From Marinobacter segnicrescens (GTDB lineage: Bacteria > Pseudomonadota > Gammaproteobacteria > Pseudomonadales > Oleiphilaceae): 64,000 nt of DNA. Under the pieces are notes generated by a model that saw only the letters and a list, made by a program, of their open reading frames with translations, was not told the DNA's origin and did no database searches. Location: positions 62,001-126,000 of the forward strand of contig NZ_FOHZ01000002.1 in the NCBI RefSeq assembly GCF_900111555.1, in the 5' to 3' direction. The position numbers and the translations under genes were made by a program. Positions 19,872 through 28,888 of this stretch are shown piece after piece; position 1 is the first letter of the stretch; each line of letters opens with the position of its first letter.

Positions 19872-21434
19872 ATGTCCGAAGCCATCTGGATCACCTTTGC
19901 CTTTACCCTGGGCCTGCTGGTCAAGGGAGTAGGCCTTCCGCCTTTGGTGGGCTACCTGGCAGCGGGCTTCGTCCTGAGTGGATTGTCCGGCTTCACCCCC
20001 CTGGTGGTGGAGGACACCGATGTCCTGTCCCACATTGCCCACCTGGGCGTGCTTCTGCTTCTGTTCACCGTTGGCCTGAAACTGAAGCTCAAATCCGTGG
20101 TCAGCCCGGAGGTGATCGGCGGCAGTCTGCTGCACTTCGGTATCACCTGCCTGGTATTTACCCCCGGCATCCACTACCTGGCCGGACTCGACTGGACCAC
20201 TGCCCTGCTGCTGGCCGTTGCCCTGTCCTTCTCCAGTACCGTGCTCGCGGCCAAGGTACTGGAAGGCAAGCGCGAGCTACGGGCATTCCATGGTCGGGTG
20301 GCCATCGGCATCCTGATCATGCAGGACCTGATCGCACTGGTTGTAATGAGCCTGGCCGCCGGTAAGACGCCGTCTGAGTGGGCACTGCTGATCTTCGGCC
20401 TGCCCCTGCTGAGACCCTTTCTTTACCGTCTGCTGGACGCCAGTGGCCATGATGAACTGCTGGTGCTGCTGGGCCTGTTGCTGGCCCTGGTGATCGGTGG
20501 CCTTGGGTTCGAGGCAGTGGGCCTGAGCTCGGAGCTGGGCGCCCTGATCTTCGGCGCCATGCTGGCCAACCATCCCCGCTCCCAGGAGTTGTCCAAGTCG
20601 CTGTGGAGCGTGAAAGAAATCTTCCTGGTCGGTTTTTTCCTGCAGATTGGTATTGGCGGCCTGCCGGATACCAACGCCCTCATCTTCGCACTGGTTACCG
20701 CCTTGATCCTGCCATTGAAGGGGATCCTGTTCTTCTTCCTGTTGCTGCTGTTCCGGCTTCGCGCCCGCAGCAGCTTCCTGTCCAGCCTCTCACTGACCAA
20801 CTACAGCGAGTTCGGCCTGATCGTAGCCAGCGTCGCCTTGCCAGAATGGCTGATCCCGCTGGCAATCGCGGTCTCCCTGTCATTCCTGCTCTCTGCACCC
20901 CTGAACCGTCTGGCGCACCCGATCTATGAGCGCCTGGCGAGTCGGCTGGCGCCGCTGGAGAGCCGCAATCACCATCCGGACGAACAGCCGATTTCGCTTG
21001 GGGACACCCGGGTACTGGTCATGGGGATGGGGCGAACCGGCACAGCGGCCTACGACCGGCTACGTGAAGATGAACCCAGGCTGATGGGACTGGACTCGGA
21101 TCCTGCCAAGGCCCAGAAGCACTCGGATGAGGGCCGTAACGTGGTTTTCGCCGACGCAGAAGACACCACTTTCTGGGAGGGACTGCACATGCCGCACCTG
21201 GAAGCCGTCATCCTCGCGATGAACGACATTGAAGGCAAGGTCATTGCCGCCCGCATGTTGCGCAAGAAAGGCTTTACCGGATACGTCATCGCCCATACCG
21301 GCTATGCCGATGAAGCTGAGAAGATCCGGGATGCGGGTGCCGACGATGCCTTCCTTACCATGAGTGAAACCGGCGTAGCGCTGGCCAGCCACCTGAACGA
21401 CCAGCGCCACCCGGTGCCCGGGTCAGCGGCCTGA
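19872..21434 (+). CDS. CPA2-family cation:proton antiporter with TrkA-N domain
   Basis: A 520-residue inner-membrane protein with about 11-12 hydrophobic segments in residues 1-360, including the CPA2 features GLPPLVGYLAAGFVLSG and SFSSTVLAAKVLE. A cytosolic Rossmann TrkA-N domain (about 375-500, VLVMGMGRTGTAAYD) follows and would bind NAD(H) or nucleotides. It resembles KefB/YbaL-type K+/H+ or Na+/H+ antiporters; the ion cannot be told from sequence. The stop overlaps the start of the methyltransferase gene by one base (TGATG). Confidence 0.88.
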   Translation: MSEAIWITFAFTLGLLVKGVGLPPLVGYLAAGFVLSGLSGFTPLVVEDTDVLSHIAHLGVLLLLFTVGLKLKLKSVVSPEVIGGSLLHFGITCLVFTPGIHYLAGLDWTTALLLAVALSFSSTVLAAKVLEGKRELRAFHGRVAIGILIMQDLIALVVMSLAAGKTPSEWALLIFGLPLLRPFLYRLLDASGHDELLVLLGLLLALVIGGLGFEAVGLSSELGALIFGAMLANHPRSQELSKSLWSVKEIFLVGFFLQIGIGGLPDTNALIFALVTALILPLKGILFFFLLLLFRLRARSSFLSSLSLTNYSEFGLIVASVALPEWLIPLAIAVSLSFLLSAPLNRLAHPIYERLASRLAPLESRNHHPDEQPISLGDTRVLVMGMGRTGTAAYDRLREDEPRLMGLDSDPAKAQKHSDEGRNVVFADAEDTTFWEGLHMPHLEAVILAMNDIEGKVIAARMLRKKGFTGYVIAHTGYADEAEKIRDAGADDAFLTMSETGVALASHLNDQRHPVPGSAA

Positions 21435-22045
21435 TGGATACCCAGTCCAGCTCCCTCCACGAGGAGCGACTGGATCGGGTGGCGACGCTGATCCGTGCCT
21501 CCGGTGCACGCAGTGTCCTGGACCTTGGTTGCGGTAGCGGCTCACTGCTGCGCCGCCTGGTCAGGGAGCCGGCCTACACCGCCATTACCGGGCTGGAACA
21601 GTCAGGACTCTCCCTGCGCCAGGCGCGGGCGATGCTGGCGGAAGTGGCCGCCGCTGAGTCGCGGGTTTCTCTGCTCCAGGGCAGCTACATGGACCCGGGC
21701 CTCAACCTCACGGGTTTTGACGCCGCGGCCATGGTGGAGACCATCGAGCATGTGAGCCCCGGGCGACTCTCGGAGGTGCAGCGGGCCGTGTTCGAGCACT
21801 ACCATCCGGGTTGGCTGATTCTGACCACGCCCAACGCCGAGTACAATCCGTTATTCGGGCTGCGCCCCGGGGAGCTGCGCGACCCGGACCACAGGTTTGA
21901 ATGGAATCGCGACAAGTTCCGTAAGTGGTGTAGCTCAACGGCAAGGCAATCCGGCTATCAGGTGCGCTTCAGCGGTATCGGTGAGGAAGACCGGGAGTTC
22001 GGGCCGCCAACGCAGGTGGCTATCTTCAGCCGACCCGGGGATTGA
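21434..22045 (+). CDS. Hen1-like SAM-dependent methyltransferase (stand-alone domain)
   Basis: A 203-residue class I methyltransferase with SAM motif LDLGCGSG (29-36). It shows the signature of the Hen1 RNA 3'-terminal ribose 2'-O-methyltransferase domain: ETIEH (E102, E105, H106), the LTTPNAEYN block (130-138) and DPDHRFEWNRDKF with H153, which together match the metal-binding E-E-H-H set of Hen1. Bacterial Hen1 normally has an extra N-terminal domain (about 460 residues in all) and is paired with Pnkp for RNA repair; neither is present here. Its start overlaps the antiporter stop. Substrate unknown. Confidence 0.72.
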   Translation: MDTQSSSLHEERLDRVATLIRASGARSVLDLGCGSGSLLRRLVREPAYTAITGLEQSGLSLRQARAMLAEVAAAESRVSLLQGSYMDPGLNLTGFDAAAMVETIEHVSPGRLSEVQRAVFEHYHPGWLILTTPNAEYNPLFGLRPGELRDPDHRFEWNRDKFRKWCSSTARQSGYQVRFSGIGEEDREFGPPTQVAIFSRPGD

Positions 22046-22079
22046 TACCTTTTCCCACCCACGGCCCCTTCGAAAGAAG

Positions 22080-22219
22080 CCCTTCGACAAGCTCAGGGCG
22101 AACGGAACGCACCAAAGATATCGTTAGCCATGACATTCAGATACCGTCACCAAGTTATCGGTTTTCGCTTGTTTGGGGCTCAATTCCCGTTATTCGATCG
22201 CCCTGAGCCTGTCGAAGGG
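22080..22219. repeat. Inverted pair of 22-base palindromic repeat units
   Basis: A unit beginning CCCTTCGACA at 22080-22101 recurs inverted at 22198-22219 (ending TGTCGAAGGG) with one mismatch. The two bracket 96 bases with no coding signal. They lie between convergent genes and could fold as a hairpin. The unit resembles the dispersed TTCGACA..GCTCAGGGCGAACGG repeats seen in many proteobacterial genomes. Confidence 0.75.
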
Positions 22220-22245
22220 CCGCTGATTCCGTGCTTACAAACCGA

Positions 22246-23250
22246 TCAAGTCCGTGGCGCATACTCCAGCACATCGGAATAAAAGTCGCTTTCCGGCAGG
22301 CCGGCTTCCACCAACGCATCCATCAGCGTATACACCATGACCGGTGAGCCACTGGCCATAACCTGCACGTTGCCCCAGTCAAAACCGGACGCCAGTACCG
22401 CGTCTACCAGCTGGTCGTGGTGACCACTCCAGTCGTTATCTTCATCATCCCCAACCACCGGCGCAAAGCGGAATGGCGGCCATTCCGCGTCCCAAGTCTC
22501 AGCCAGGGACCGGAGATACATATCTTCCGGGCGCCGGACCCCCCAATAGAGGGTGACCGGCTGGTCAAACCCGGTTTCACGCAGATAATCCACCATGCTT
22601 TTCATCTGGGCAAAGCCAGTGCCGGCAGCCACCATCAGCAGGGGCTTGCGCGGTGCTGCCGCGAGACAGGCTTTACCATGGGGCATCTCGAGGGTTACTT
22701 CACCGCCTGACATAAGCGCATCAATCACTTTCTGGGCGGATACCCATTCCGGCGTTGCCTGGATATGAAGCTCGATGTTGTCGGCGGACGGGCTGCTGGC
22801 AATGGAGAAATAGCAGGGCTCGGCATCCGGCAGGTTAACCGAAAGGTACTGGCCGGCGTGGAACGACAACTCCCGCCGCCGGTTCACTTTCAGCTCGACC
22901 CGGTAAACATCGTGGCTGATGGATCGCACTTCCGCGACCATCGCCTGAAACAGTTTCGGTGGATTCTCTCCAGCGCCCATAACGGCGGTTATCTCCAGTT
23001 CCAGATCGGTGAGCGCTTCAGTGCGACACAGCATCAGTCGCCCACCCATCGTGATCGTTTGTTGATTCCGGGTATTGATGGCCTCCCCTGTCAGCAGGCG
23101 GGCCTCACAGATCTCGCAGACACCGTTGCGGCATGCCGACGGTACGGCAATGCCGGCTGCTGCGGCGGCCGTCAGCAGGTCGTTGCCGGAAGCCACAGTG
23201 TAGTCCAGCCCGGACGGCCGCAACCGGACGACCCGGTAATCGGTGGCCAT
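22246..23250 (-). CDS. Ferredoxin-fused flavin reductase (CDP-6-deoxyglucoseen reductase/Fre-like)
   Basis: 334 residues: an N-terminal plant-type [2Fe-2S] domain (1-90; cysteines C40, C45, C48 and C75), then an FAD-binding beta-barrel (about 100-200, with YFSIASSP for RxYS) and an NAD(P)H domain (205-330, with GTGFAQMKS). It should pass electrons from NAD(P)H through FAD to the cluster. It resembles AscD/RfbI-type and oxygenase reductases. The start is one base after the ubiD stop, so the two are coupled. In E. coli the flavin reductase Fre also sits next to ubiD, but without the ferredoxin domain. Confidence 0.85.
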   Translation of the reverse strand: MATDYRVVRLRPSGLDYTVASGNDLLTAAAAAGIAVPSACRNGVCEICEARLLTGEAINTRNQQTITMGGRLMLCRTEALTDLELEITAVMGAGENPPKLFQAMVAEVRSISHDVYRVELKVNRRRELSFHAGQYLSVNLPDAEPCYFSIASSPSADNIELHIQATPEWVSAQKVIDALMSGGEVTLEMPHGKACLAAAPRKPLLMVAAGTGFAQMKSMVDYLRETGFDQPVTLYWGVRRPEDMYLRSLAETWDAEWPPFRFAPVVGDDEDNDWSGHHDQLVDAVLASGFDWGNVQVMASGSPVMVYTLMDALVEAGLPESDFYSDVLEYAPRT

Positions 23251-23251
23251 A

Positions 23252-24739
23252 TTACTCGGGGCGGGAAGCCGGGGTTTCAATGCCCAGGCTGTCCCATTTC
23301 TCGTCGACACGACGCTTGATGTCGTCGTCCATGGTGATCGGTGTACCCCACTCCCGGTCGGTTTCACCCGGCCACTTGCTGGTGGCGTCCAGGCCCATCT
23401 TGGAACCCAGCCCGGACACTGGTGAGGCAAAGTCCAGGTAGTCGATGGGGGTGTTCTCCACCATCGTGGTATCACGGGCCGGGTCCATGCGCGTGGTCAT
23501 GGCCCAGATGACATCGTTCCAGTCCCGGGCGTTCACATCATCGTCAGTCACGATGACGAACTTGGTGTACATGAACTGGCGCAGAAACGACCAGACCCCC
23601 ATCATGACCCGCTTGGCGTGCCCGGGATACTGCTTCTTCATGGTCACTACCGCCAGGCGGTAGGAACAGCCTTCCGGCGGCAGGTAGAAGTCAACAATCT
23701 CCGGAAACTGCTTCTGCAGGATCGGGATGAACACCTCGTTGAGGGCCACACCGAGAATGGCCGGCTCATCCGGTGGCCGGCCGGTGTAGGTGCTATGGTA
23801 AATGGGGTCTTTGCGGTGAGTAATCCGCTCCACTGTAAATACCGGGAACTGATCCACCTCATTATAGTAACCGGTGTGGTCACCAAAGGGCCCTTCCGGC
23901 GCGGTATCGTCCGGGTAGATAAACCCTTCCAGCACAATCTCGGCGCTGGCAGGCACCTGCAGGTCACTGAGCCCGGCCTTGACCAGTTCGGTACGACCGC
24001 CCCTGAGCAACCCGGCGAAGGCATACTCTGAGAGGGTATCCGGCACCGGTGTTACCGCGCCAAGAATGGTGGCCGGGTCGGCGCCCAGGGCAACGGCGAC
24101 GGGAAAGGGCTTGCCAGGATTGGCCCGCTGCCACTCCTGGAAATCCAGCGCACCTCCGCGGTGGCTCAGCCAACGCATGATCAGGCGGTTCCTGCCAATC
24201 ACCTGCTGGCGATAGATACCCAGATTCTGGCGTTCCTTGTGGGGGCCCCGGGTAATCACCAGCGGCCAGGTCACCAGCGGCCCGGCATCCCCCGGCCAGC
24301 AATGCTGAACGGGTATCTTGCCCAGGTCCACATCGTCCTTCTCAAGCACTACTTCCTGGCAGGGGGCCGAGCGCAGCACTTTCGGGCTCATGCGCATGAC
24401 CTGTCTGAACAGGGGTAGCTTTTCGATGGCATCCCGGAAGCCCTTGGGGGGATCCGGTTCCTTCAGGTAGGCGAGCAGCTTGCCGATGTCCCGCAGGGCG
24501 GTGACATTGTCCTGCCCCATGCCCATGGCGACCCGTTTTGGTGTTCCGAACAGATTGCCCAGTACCGGCATGTCGTAACCTTTCGGGTTCTCGAACAGCA
24601 ACGCCGGCCCACCCGCCCGCAGGGTGCGATCGCAGATTTCGGTCATTTCCAGGTGGGGATCCACTTCAACCGAGACGCGCTTGAGCTCACCCATTTTTTC
24701 CAGCTGGGCGAGGAAGTCTCGCAGGTCGTTGTATTTCAT
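23252..24739 (-). CDS. ubiD: 3-octaprenyl-4-hydroxybenzoate decarboxylase
   Basis: A 495-residue UbiD (E. coli 497), which decarboxylates the prenylated hydroxybenzoate in ubiquinone synthesis using prenylated FMN supplied by UbiX. It begins [14 protein letters not shown] as its homologues do. The conserved region [20 protein letters not shown] lies near the C-terminus, and [11 protein letters not shown] contains the active-site Glu/Asp region. GGAGA precedes ATG 24739. It lies downstream of rho on the same strand, beyond a 470-base repeat region. Confidence 0.95.
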   Translation of the reverse strand: MKYNDLRDFLAQLEKMGELKRVSVEVDPHLEMTEICDRTLRAGGPALLFENPKGYDMPVLGNLFGTPKRVAMGMGQDNVTALRDIGKLLAYLKEPDPPKGFRDAIEKLPLFRQVMRMSPKVLRSAPCQEVVLEKDDVDLGKIPVQHCWPGDAGPLVTWPLVITRGPHKERQNLGIYRQQVIGRNRLIMRWLSHRGGALDFQEWQRANPGKPFPVAVALGADPATILGAVTPVPDTLSEYAFAGLLRGGRTELVKAGLSDLQVPASAEIVLEGFIYPDDTAPEGPFGDHTGYYNEVDQFPVFTVERITHRKDPIYHSTYTGRPPDEPAILGVALNEVFIPILQKQFPEIVDFYLPPEGCSYRLAVVTMKKQYPGHAKRVMMGVWSFLRQFMYTKFVIVTDDDVNARDWNDVIWAMTTRMDPARDTTMVENTPIDYLDFASPVSGLGSKMGLDATSKWPGETDREWGTPITMDDDIKRRVDEKWDSLGIETPASRPE

Positions 24740-24824
24740 GCCGGTCTCCGTTGTTTTGCTCGCCTCAGTCACACCTGGGGTAATCGGCAGACTTTAATTC
24801 CTTGCCTGCGGCAGTTGTGCCAGG

Positions 24825-24935
24825 AACGGGGCGGGGAGGGTCTTTACCAGACGCGCCATGAATACATCCTTGTAGGCTCATGTTGCCATCCCTGGCAACA
24901 TTTAACGGTCTGGCAAAGACCCTCCCCGCCCCGTT
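24825..24935 (+). repeat. Structured intergenic repeat, copy 1
   Basis: A 57-base core (24852-24908; CGCGCCATGAATAC at its left end, GGCAACATTTAACGG at its right end) is enclosed by 27-base arms (24825-24851 and 24909-24935) that pair with one mismatch. Inside the core GTTGCC and GGCAAC form a second hairpin. The core recurs inverted in copy 2. Short reading frames across it look spurious. Confidence 0.8.
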
Positions 24936-25057
24936 CTTTAAACTCCGCGTTAACTGGAACAGGTAACAGAAGACCTTATCAACCAACGCGAGCATTGGTT
25001 AAAACCTGGTTCCGGGAAGCACAAGCACCGGTGCGCGCAAAGTGTTGGGGGACAGTG

Positions 25058-25154
25058 TCGAGGGGCCCCTTCCCGGACCGTTAAGTGTTGCCAGGGACGG
25101 CAACACGAGCCTACAGGGAGGTATTCATGGCGCGTCCGGGAAGGGGTCCCTCGA
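25058..25154 (-). repeat. Structured intergenic repeat, copy 2 (inverted)
   Basis: Read on the minus strand, the core (25078-25134) matches copy 1 at 52 of 57 positions. It is enclosed by 20-base arms (25058-25077 and 25135-25154) that pair with one mismatch. The arms share no obvious sequence with those of copy 1, yet are self-complementary in the same place. The 122 bases between the copies hold only small hairpins. Confidence 0.8.
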
Positions 25155-25155
25155 T

Positions 25156-25194
25156 GCTGGCCTCAGACACAGGTTTACGCGCCTGAGGGCCAGC
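25156..25194 (-). terminator. Hairpin directly downstream of rho
   Basis: GCTGGCCTCAG (25156-25166) pairs with CTGAGGGCCAGC (25183-25194) with one bulged base, starting 14 bases after the rho stop. No U-tract follows on the minus strand, so termination efficiency is uncertain. Confidence 0.45.
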
Positions 25195-25207
25195 TGGTTT
25201 AGTCCGA

Positions 25208-26470
25208 TCAACGACGCTTCATGGACTGGAAGAACTCGTCGTTGGTCTTCGTATCCCTGAGCTTGTCCAGCAGGAATTCGATGGCCGCGGTATCATCGTC
25301 CATGGAGTGCAGCAACTTGCGCAGAATCCAGACCCGCTGGATGTCCGCCTCAGTCATCAGCAGGTCCTCGCGGCGAGTACCGGAGCGCCGGATATTCATG
25401 GCCGGATAGACACGCTTTTCCGCAATCTTGCGGTCCAGGTGTATCTCCATGTTACCGGTACCCTTGAACTCCTCGTAGATAACCTCGTCCATCTTGGAGC
25501 CGGTATCCACCAGGGCCGTTGCCAGGATGGTCAGGCTGCCGCCCTCTTCCACATTACGGGCCGCACCGAAGAAACGCTTGGGTTTTTCCAGGGCGTGGGC
25601 GTCCACACCACCGGTGAGAACCTTGCCTGACGACGGGATAACCGTGTTGTAGGCCCGTGCCAGCCGGGTAATGGAGTCCAGCAGGATGACCACATCCTTC
25701 TTGTGCTCCACCAGGCGCTTGGCCTTCTCGATCACCATCTCCGCCACCTGGACGTGACGGGCCGGCGGCTCGTCAAAGGTGGACGCGATGACTTCGCCAC
25801 GCACGGTGCGCTGCATCTCCGTCACTTCCTCCGGACGCTCATCGATGAGCAGCACCATCACATGGCACTCGGGGTTGTTACGGGTGATTGCCTGGGCGAT
25901 GCCCTGCATCAACAGGGTCTTACCAGCCTTGGGCGGGGAGACGATGAGGCCGCGCTGGCCCTTGCCAATGGGCGCCACCAGGTCCAGCACCCGGGAAGAC
26001 AGATCCTCTGTACTGCCGTTACCAGTCTCGAGCACCAGGCGCTCGTTCGGGAACAGCGGCGTCAGGTTCTCAAACAGAATCTTGTTGCGGGCGTTGTCCG
26101 GCTTGTCAAAGTTGATCTCGTTGACCTTGAGCAGCGCAAAATAGCGCTCACCGTCCTTTGGTGGCCGGATCTTGCCGGAGACCGTGTCGCCGGTACGCAG
26201 GTTGAAACGACGGATCTGGCTGGGAGAGACATAGATATCATCAGGCCCGGCCAGGTAGGAGGCGTCGGCGGAACGGAGGAAGCCGAAGCCGTCCTGCAGA
26301 ATCTCCAGTACGCCATCACCGTAGATGTCTTCGCCGCTCTTGGCGTGCTTCTTCAGAATGGTGAAGATGACATCCTGCTTGCGCGAACGGGCGAGGTTTT
26401 CCAGGCCCATTTCCTGCGCGATGTCGAGCAATTCGGGCACAGACTTCTGCTTGAGTTCAGTAAGATTCAT
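25208..26470 (-). CDS. rho: Transcription termination factor Rho
   Basis: A 420-residue hexameric RNA helicase (E. coli 419) that ends Rho-dependent transcripts. The N-terminal RNA-binding cold-shock-like domain contains GFGFLRS, the Walker A is SPPKAGKT after GKGQRGLIV, and the Walker B is VVILLDS. It begins [16 protein letters not shown] promoter-like pair is found about 190 bases upstream. In pseudomonads trxA directly precedes rho; here molybdenum-cofactor genes lie between them. Confidence 0.98.
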   Translation of the reverse strand: MNLTELKQKSVPELLDIAQEMGLENLARSRKQDVIFTILKKHAKSGEDIYGDGVLEILQDGFGFLRSADASYLAGPDDIYVSPSQIRRFNLRTGDTVSGKIRPPKDGERYFALLKVNEINFDKPDNARNKILFENLTPLFPNERLVLETGNGSTEDLSSRVLDLVAPIGKGQRGLIVSPPKAGKTLLMQGIAQAITRNNPECHVMVLLIDERPEEVTEMQRTVRGEVIASTFDEPPARHVQVAEMVIEKAKRLVEHKKDVVILLDSITRLARAYNTVIPSSGKVLTGGVDAHALEKPKRFFGAARNVEEGGSLTILATALVDTGSKMDEVIYEEFKGTGNMEIHLDRKIAEKRVYPAMNIRRSGTRREDLLMTEADIQRVWILRKLLHSMDDDTAAIEFLLDKLRDTKTNDEFFQSMKRR

Positions 26471-26833
26471 AGTTTGTTGGATTATCAGGAATGGAAGTAA
26501 GCGATCGTTGATATGACAGGGATGCCCCTGAACAGGTTGATCAGATAAACAGTAAAAAATTGGTGCTGGCCAGATGGAGCAACCGGTAGTGATGGAGTCC
26601 GGAAAAGTACAGAGGCCAGGGACAGGGAGAACAACCGTTCGCCAGGCAAACAGGATAATCGACTACCCACTGCGCCTCTGTCAAGTGTTACTGCCCAATT
26701 TTGCACCGGTTTTTGCGCCCTGCCTCCCTTTGGCCGGGACAGTACCTATACCGGTTGGGGTATTCCCTTCCAATGACCGTGGCCAATGCGGATACTGGAC
26801 CCCATACATCTGATGACCACTGCGGAGATTGAC
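26471..26833. other. Non-coding region between rho and moaB (divergent)
   Basis: This 363-base stretch holds the probable rho promoter (26655-26684, minus strand) and so a rho leader of roughly 180 nucleotides. In E. coli the rho leader is also long and autoregulated. I see no convincing leader peptide or riboswitch, and no clear promoter for moaB apart from its GGAG ribosome site. Confidence 0.5.
26655..26684 (-). promoter_or_regulatory. Probable rho promoter
   Basis: On the minus strand a perfect TTGACA (26679-26684) is followed after 18 bases by GATTAT (26655-26660), a 4-of-6 -10 element. Confidence 0.55.
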
Positions 26834-27406
26834 ATGAGCAGCAAACCCACCGGTGAACTGGTGCCGCTGAACATCGCCCTGTTGACCGTTTCTGACACCC
26901 GCGGGCCGGATCAGGACACCTCCGGGCAATACCTTGAAGACCAGTTGCTGGCCACCGGCCATCAGCTGGCTGCCCGCCGCATCCTGCCCGATGACGTATA
27001 CCTGGTGCGGGCATTGATGTCTCGCTGGATTGCTGACCCGGCAATCCACGGCATTATCATCACCGGCGGAACCGGCTTCCACGAGCGGGACAGCACACCG
27101 GAAGCCGTCGGCCCGCTCCTGGACAAGATCATCGATGGCTTTGGCGAAGAGTTCCGCCGGCTGTCGCAGCTGGACATCGGCACCTCCACTATCCAGTCCC
27201 GGGCGTTTGGCGGGCTTGCCAACCATACCGTGATCTTCTGCCTGCCCGGCTCTACCGGCGCCTGCCGTACCGGCTGGGAGGGCATTCTCAGCACCCAGTT
27301 GGACAGCCGCCATGGCCCCTGTAACTTCGCCGCGCTGGTGCAACGCAAACCGGACCGTCCGGTGCATCGGCTGGACGAAGTGGTCGGCGACAAGGCGCAG
27401 GCGTGA
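26834..27406 (+). CDS. moaB: Molybdenum cofactor biosynthesis protein B
   Basis: A 190-residue MoaB/Mog-type protein that adenylylates molybdopterin before metal insertion. The TGGTGF loop and the ERDSTPEA segment form the MPT/ATP site. ATG 26834 is preceded by GGAG. It is the first gene of a moaB-moeA-moaD-moaE run, and its stop overlaps the moeA start (TGATG). Confidence 0.9.
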   Translation: MSSKPTGELVPLNIALLTVSDTRGPDQDTSGQYLEDQLLATGHQLAARRILPDDVYLVRALMSRWIADPAIHGIIITGGTGFHERDSTPEAVGPLLDKIIDGFGEEFRRLSQLDIGTSTIQSRAFGGLANHTVIFCLPGSTGACRTGWEGILSTQLDSRHGPCNFAALVQRKPDRPVHRLDEVVGDKAQA

Positions 27407-28620
27407 TGGGCGGACAGAACCTGACCTCACTGGACGATGCCCTGGAACACCTGCTGTCCGGGGCGCAGGTGATTGATCGAACAGAAACCCTCCCCCTGGA
27501 GCGGACCCTCGGTCGCATCCTGGCAGAGGATATCCGGGTACCGGCAGACGTACCACCCGCAGACAACAGCGCCGTGGATGGCTACGCCGTGCGGATGGCG
27601 GATACCGCTTCCGGGGCACCCCTGCCCGTGTCGGCCAGGGTTGCGGCCGGACAGGCGCCGGGTACCCTGGAGCCTGGCACTGCCGTACGTATTTTCACCG
27701 GTTCAGAGATTCCGGCCGGGGCCGATGCGGTGGTGATGCAGGAGCGAACCGAACCGCGGGATGGTGGCATCGCCATCATGGCAGCGGTTGAGGAAGGCCA
27801 GAACATCCGGCGCCAGGGGCAGGACCTGCGCAGCGGAGCGATTGCCCTTTCAGCGGGCACACCCATTCGGCCCCAGGAAATGGGCCTGCTCGGCTCTATG
27901 GGCATTGGTTCTGTCGAGGTGTTGCAGCCGCTGCGGGTGGCCGTCTTTTCCACCGGCGACGAGCTGGTGGACCCTGGCCAGCCGTTGCAGGCCGGCCAGA
28001 TCTACAACACCAACCGTTATACCCTGACGGGGCTGCTGCAGGCAGTGGGTTGCGATATTGTTCGCTGCGAAACCCTCAGGGACAACCGGGAGAATACCCG
28101 ATCGGCACTTCTTGGCGCGGCAGCCGAGGCGGATCTCATCATTACCAGCGGTGGCGTCTCCGTCGGCGAGGAAGACCATGTACGGGTCGTGCTGGAAGAA
28201 AGTGGTGAGCTTTCCCTCTGGCGACTGGCCATCAAACCCGGCAAACCGCTGGCCTTCGGTTTCCTGGACGGCACCCCGGTTCTGGGCCTGCCCGGCAACC
28301 CGGCTGCAGTGTTAGTCACTTTCCTGGTGGCCGGCCTGCCCTATATCCGTCACTGTCAGGGCAACCGCCGCTATCATGTGCTGGGCGAATACCTGCCCGC
28401 GGCGTTTTCGGTGGACAAGCCTTCAGTCCGGCGGGAGTTCCTGCGGGCCCGCAAGCAGGCCAACGGTGACCTGATCGAAATTGCCGCCTACCCGAACCAG
28501 AGCTCCGGCGTGCTGAGTTCCGCCTGCTGGGGGGACGGCCTGGCGGTGGTGCCGGAGGATACAACCCTGGCGGCAGGCGACCGTGTTCTCTACTACGCTT
28601 TCAGTGAATTGCTTGGATAA
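27406..28620 (+). CDS. moeA: Molybdopterin molybdenumtransferase
   Basis: A 404-residue MoeA (E. coli 411), which inserts molybdate into adenylylated molybdopterin. Conserved segments are PPADNSAVDGYAV near the N-terminus, the IFTGSEIPAGADAVVMQE block, TGDEL and the SGGVSVGEED MPT-binding loop, and KPGKP in the C-terminal half. ATG 27406 overlaps the moaB stop by one base; GTG 27403 is an unlikely alternative. Confidence 0.95.
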   Translation: MGGQNLTSLDDALEHLLSGAQVIDRTETLPLERTLGRILAEDIRVPADVPPADNSAVDGYAVRMADTASGAPLPVSARVAAGQAPGTLEPGTAVRIFTGSEIPAGADAVVMQERTEPRDGGIAIMAAVEEGQNIRRQGQDLRSGAIALSAGTPIRPQEMGLLGSMGIGSVEVLQPLRVAVFSTGDELVDPGQPLQAGQIYNTNRYTLTGLLQAVGCDIVRCETLRDNRENTRSALLGAAAEADLIITSGGVSVGEEDHVRVVLEESGELSLWRLAIKPGKPLAFGFLDGTPVLGLPGNPAAVLVTFLVAGLPYIRHCQGNRRYHVLGEYLPAAFSVDKPSVRREFLRARKQANGDLIEIAAYPNQSSGVLSSACWGDGLAVVPEDTTLAAGDRVLYYAFSELLG

Positions 28621-28625
28621 CGACC

Positions 28626-28886
28626 ATGAGTAACCAGACCCTGACCGTTCGTTTTTTCGCCCGTCTGCGGGAAGAACTGGGTACGGACCAGGAAACCCTG
28701 CCGTGCGAGACCGGTCAGACCGCCGGCGACGTGTTGGCGCAGCTATCGAACCGGGGCGGTCCCTGGGCGCAACTGACCGGCGACCAGCCGGTGATGATTG
28801 CAGTCAACCAGGCTATGGCCAGGCCTGCCACTCCGGTAAACCCCGGGGATGAAGTGGCCTTTTTCCCGCCGGTGACCGGGGGCTAG
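28626..28886 (+). CDS. moaD: Molybdopterin synthase small subunit
   Basis: An 86-residue ubiquitin-like protein ending in the invariant Gly-Gly (VTGG). The C-terminal glycine is thiocarboxylated and donates sulfur to precursor Z within the MoaD-MoaE complex. It is slightly longer than E. coli MoaD (81). It lies 5 bases after moeA and 2 bases before moaE, one operon. Confidence 0.93.
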   Translation: MSNQTLTVRFFARLREELGTDQETLPCETGQTAGDVLAQLSNRGGPWAQLTGDQPVMIAVNQAMARPATPVNPGDEVAFFPPVTGG

Positions 28887-28888
28887 TT

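Noticed and set aside
24852-24908. The repeat core contains ATTTAAC/ACTTAAC, which fits the integron attC core RYYYAAC.
   Set aside because: The match is central and not at the outer ends, no partner GTTRRRY sits in the right place, and no integrase or cassette array is present. I treat it as chance.
24765-25260. Short frames in the rho-ubiD gap.
   Set aside because: They run through the inverted repeats and share only repeat-encoded peptides (such as IHGASGK), so they are not genes.
27030-28320. Possibility that the Moco genes are a recent foreign island.
   Set aside because: Base composition and codon usage look like the neighbours and there are no mobility genes or target duplications; insertion, if any, is old.
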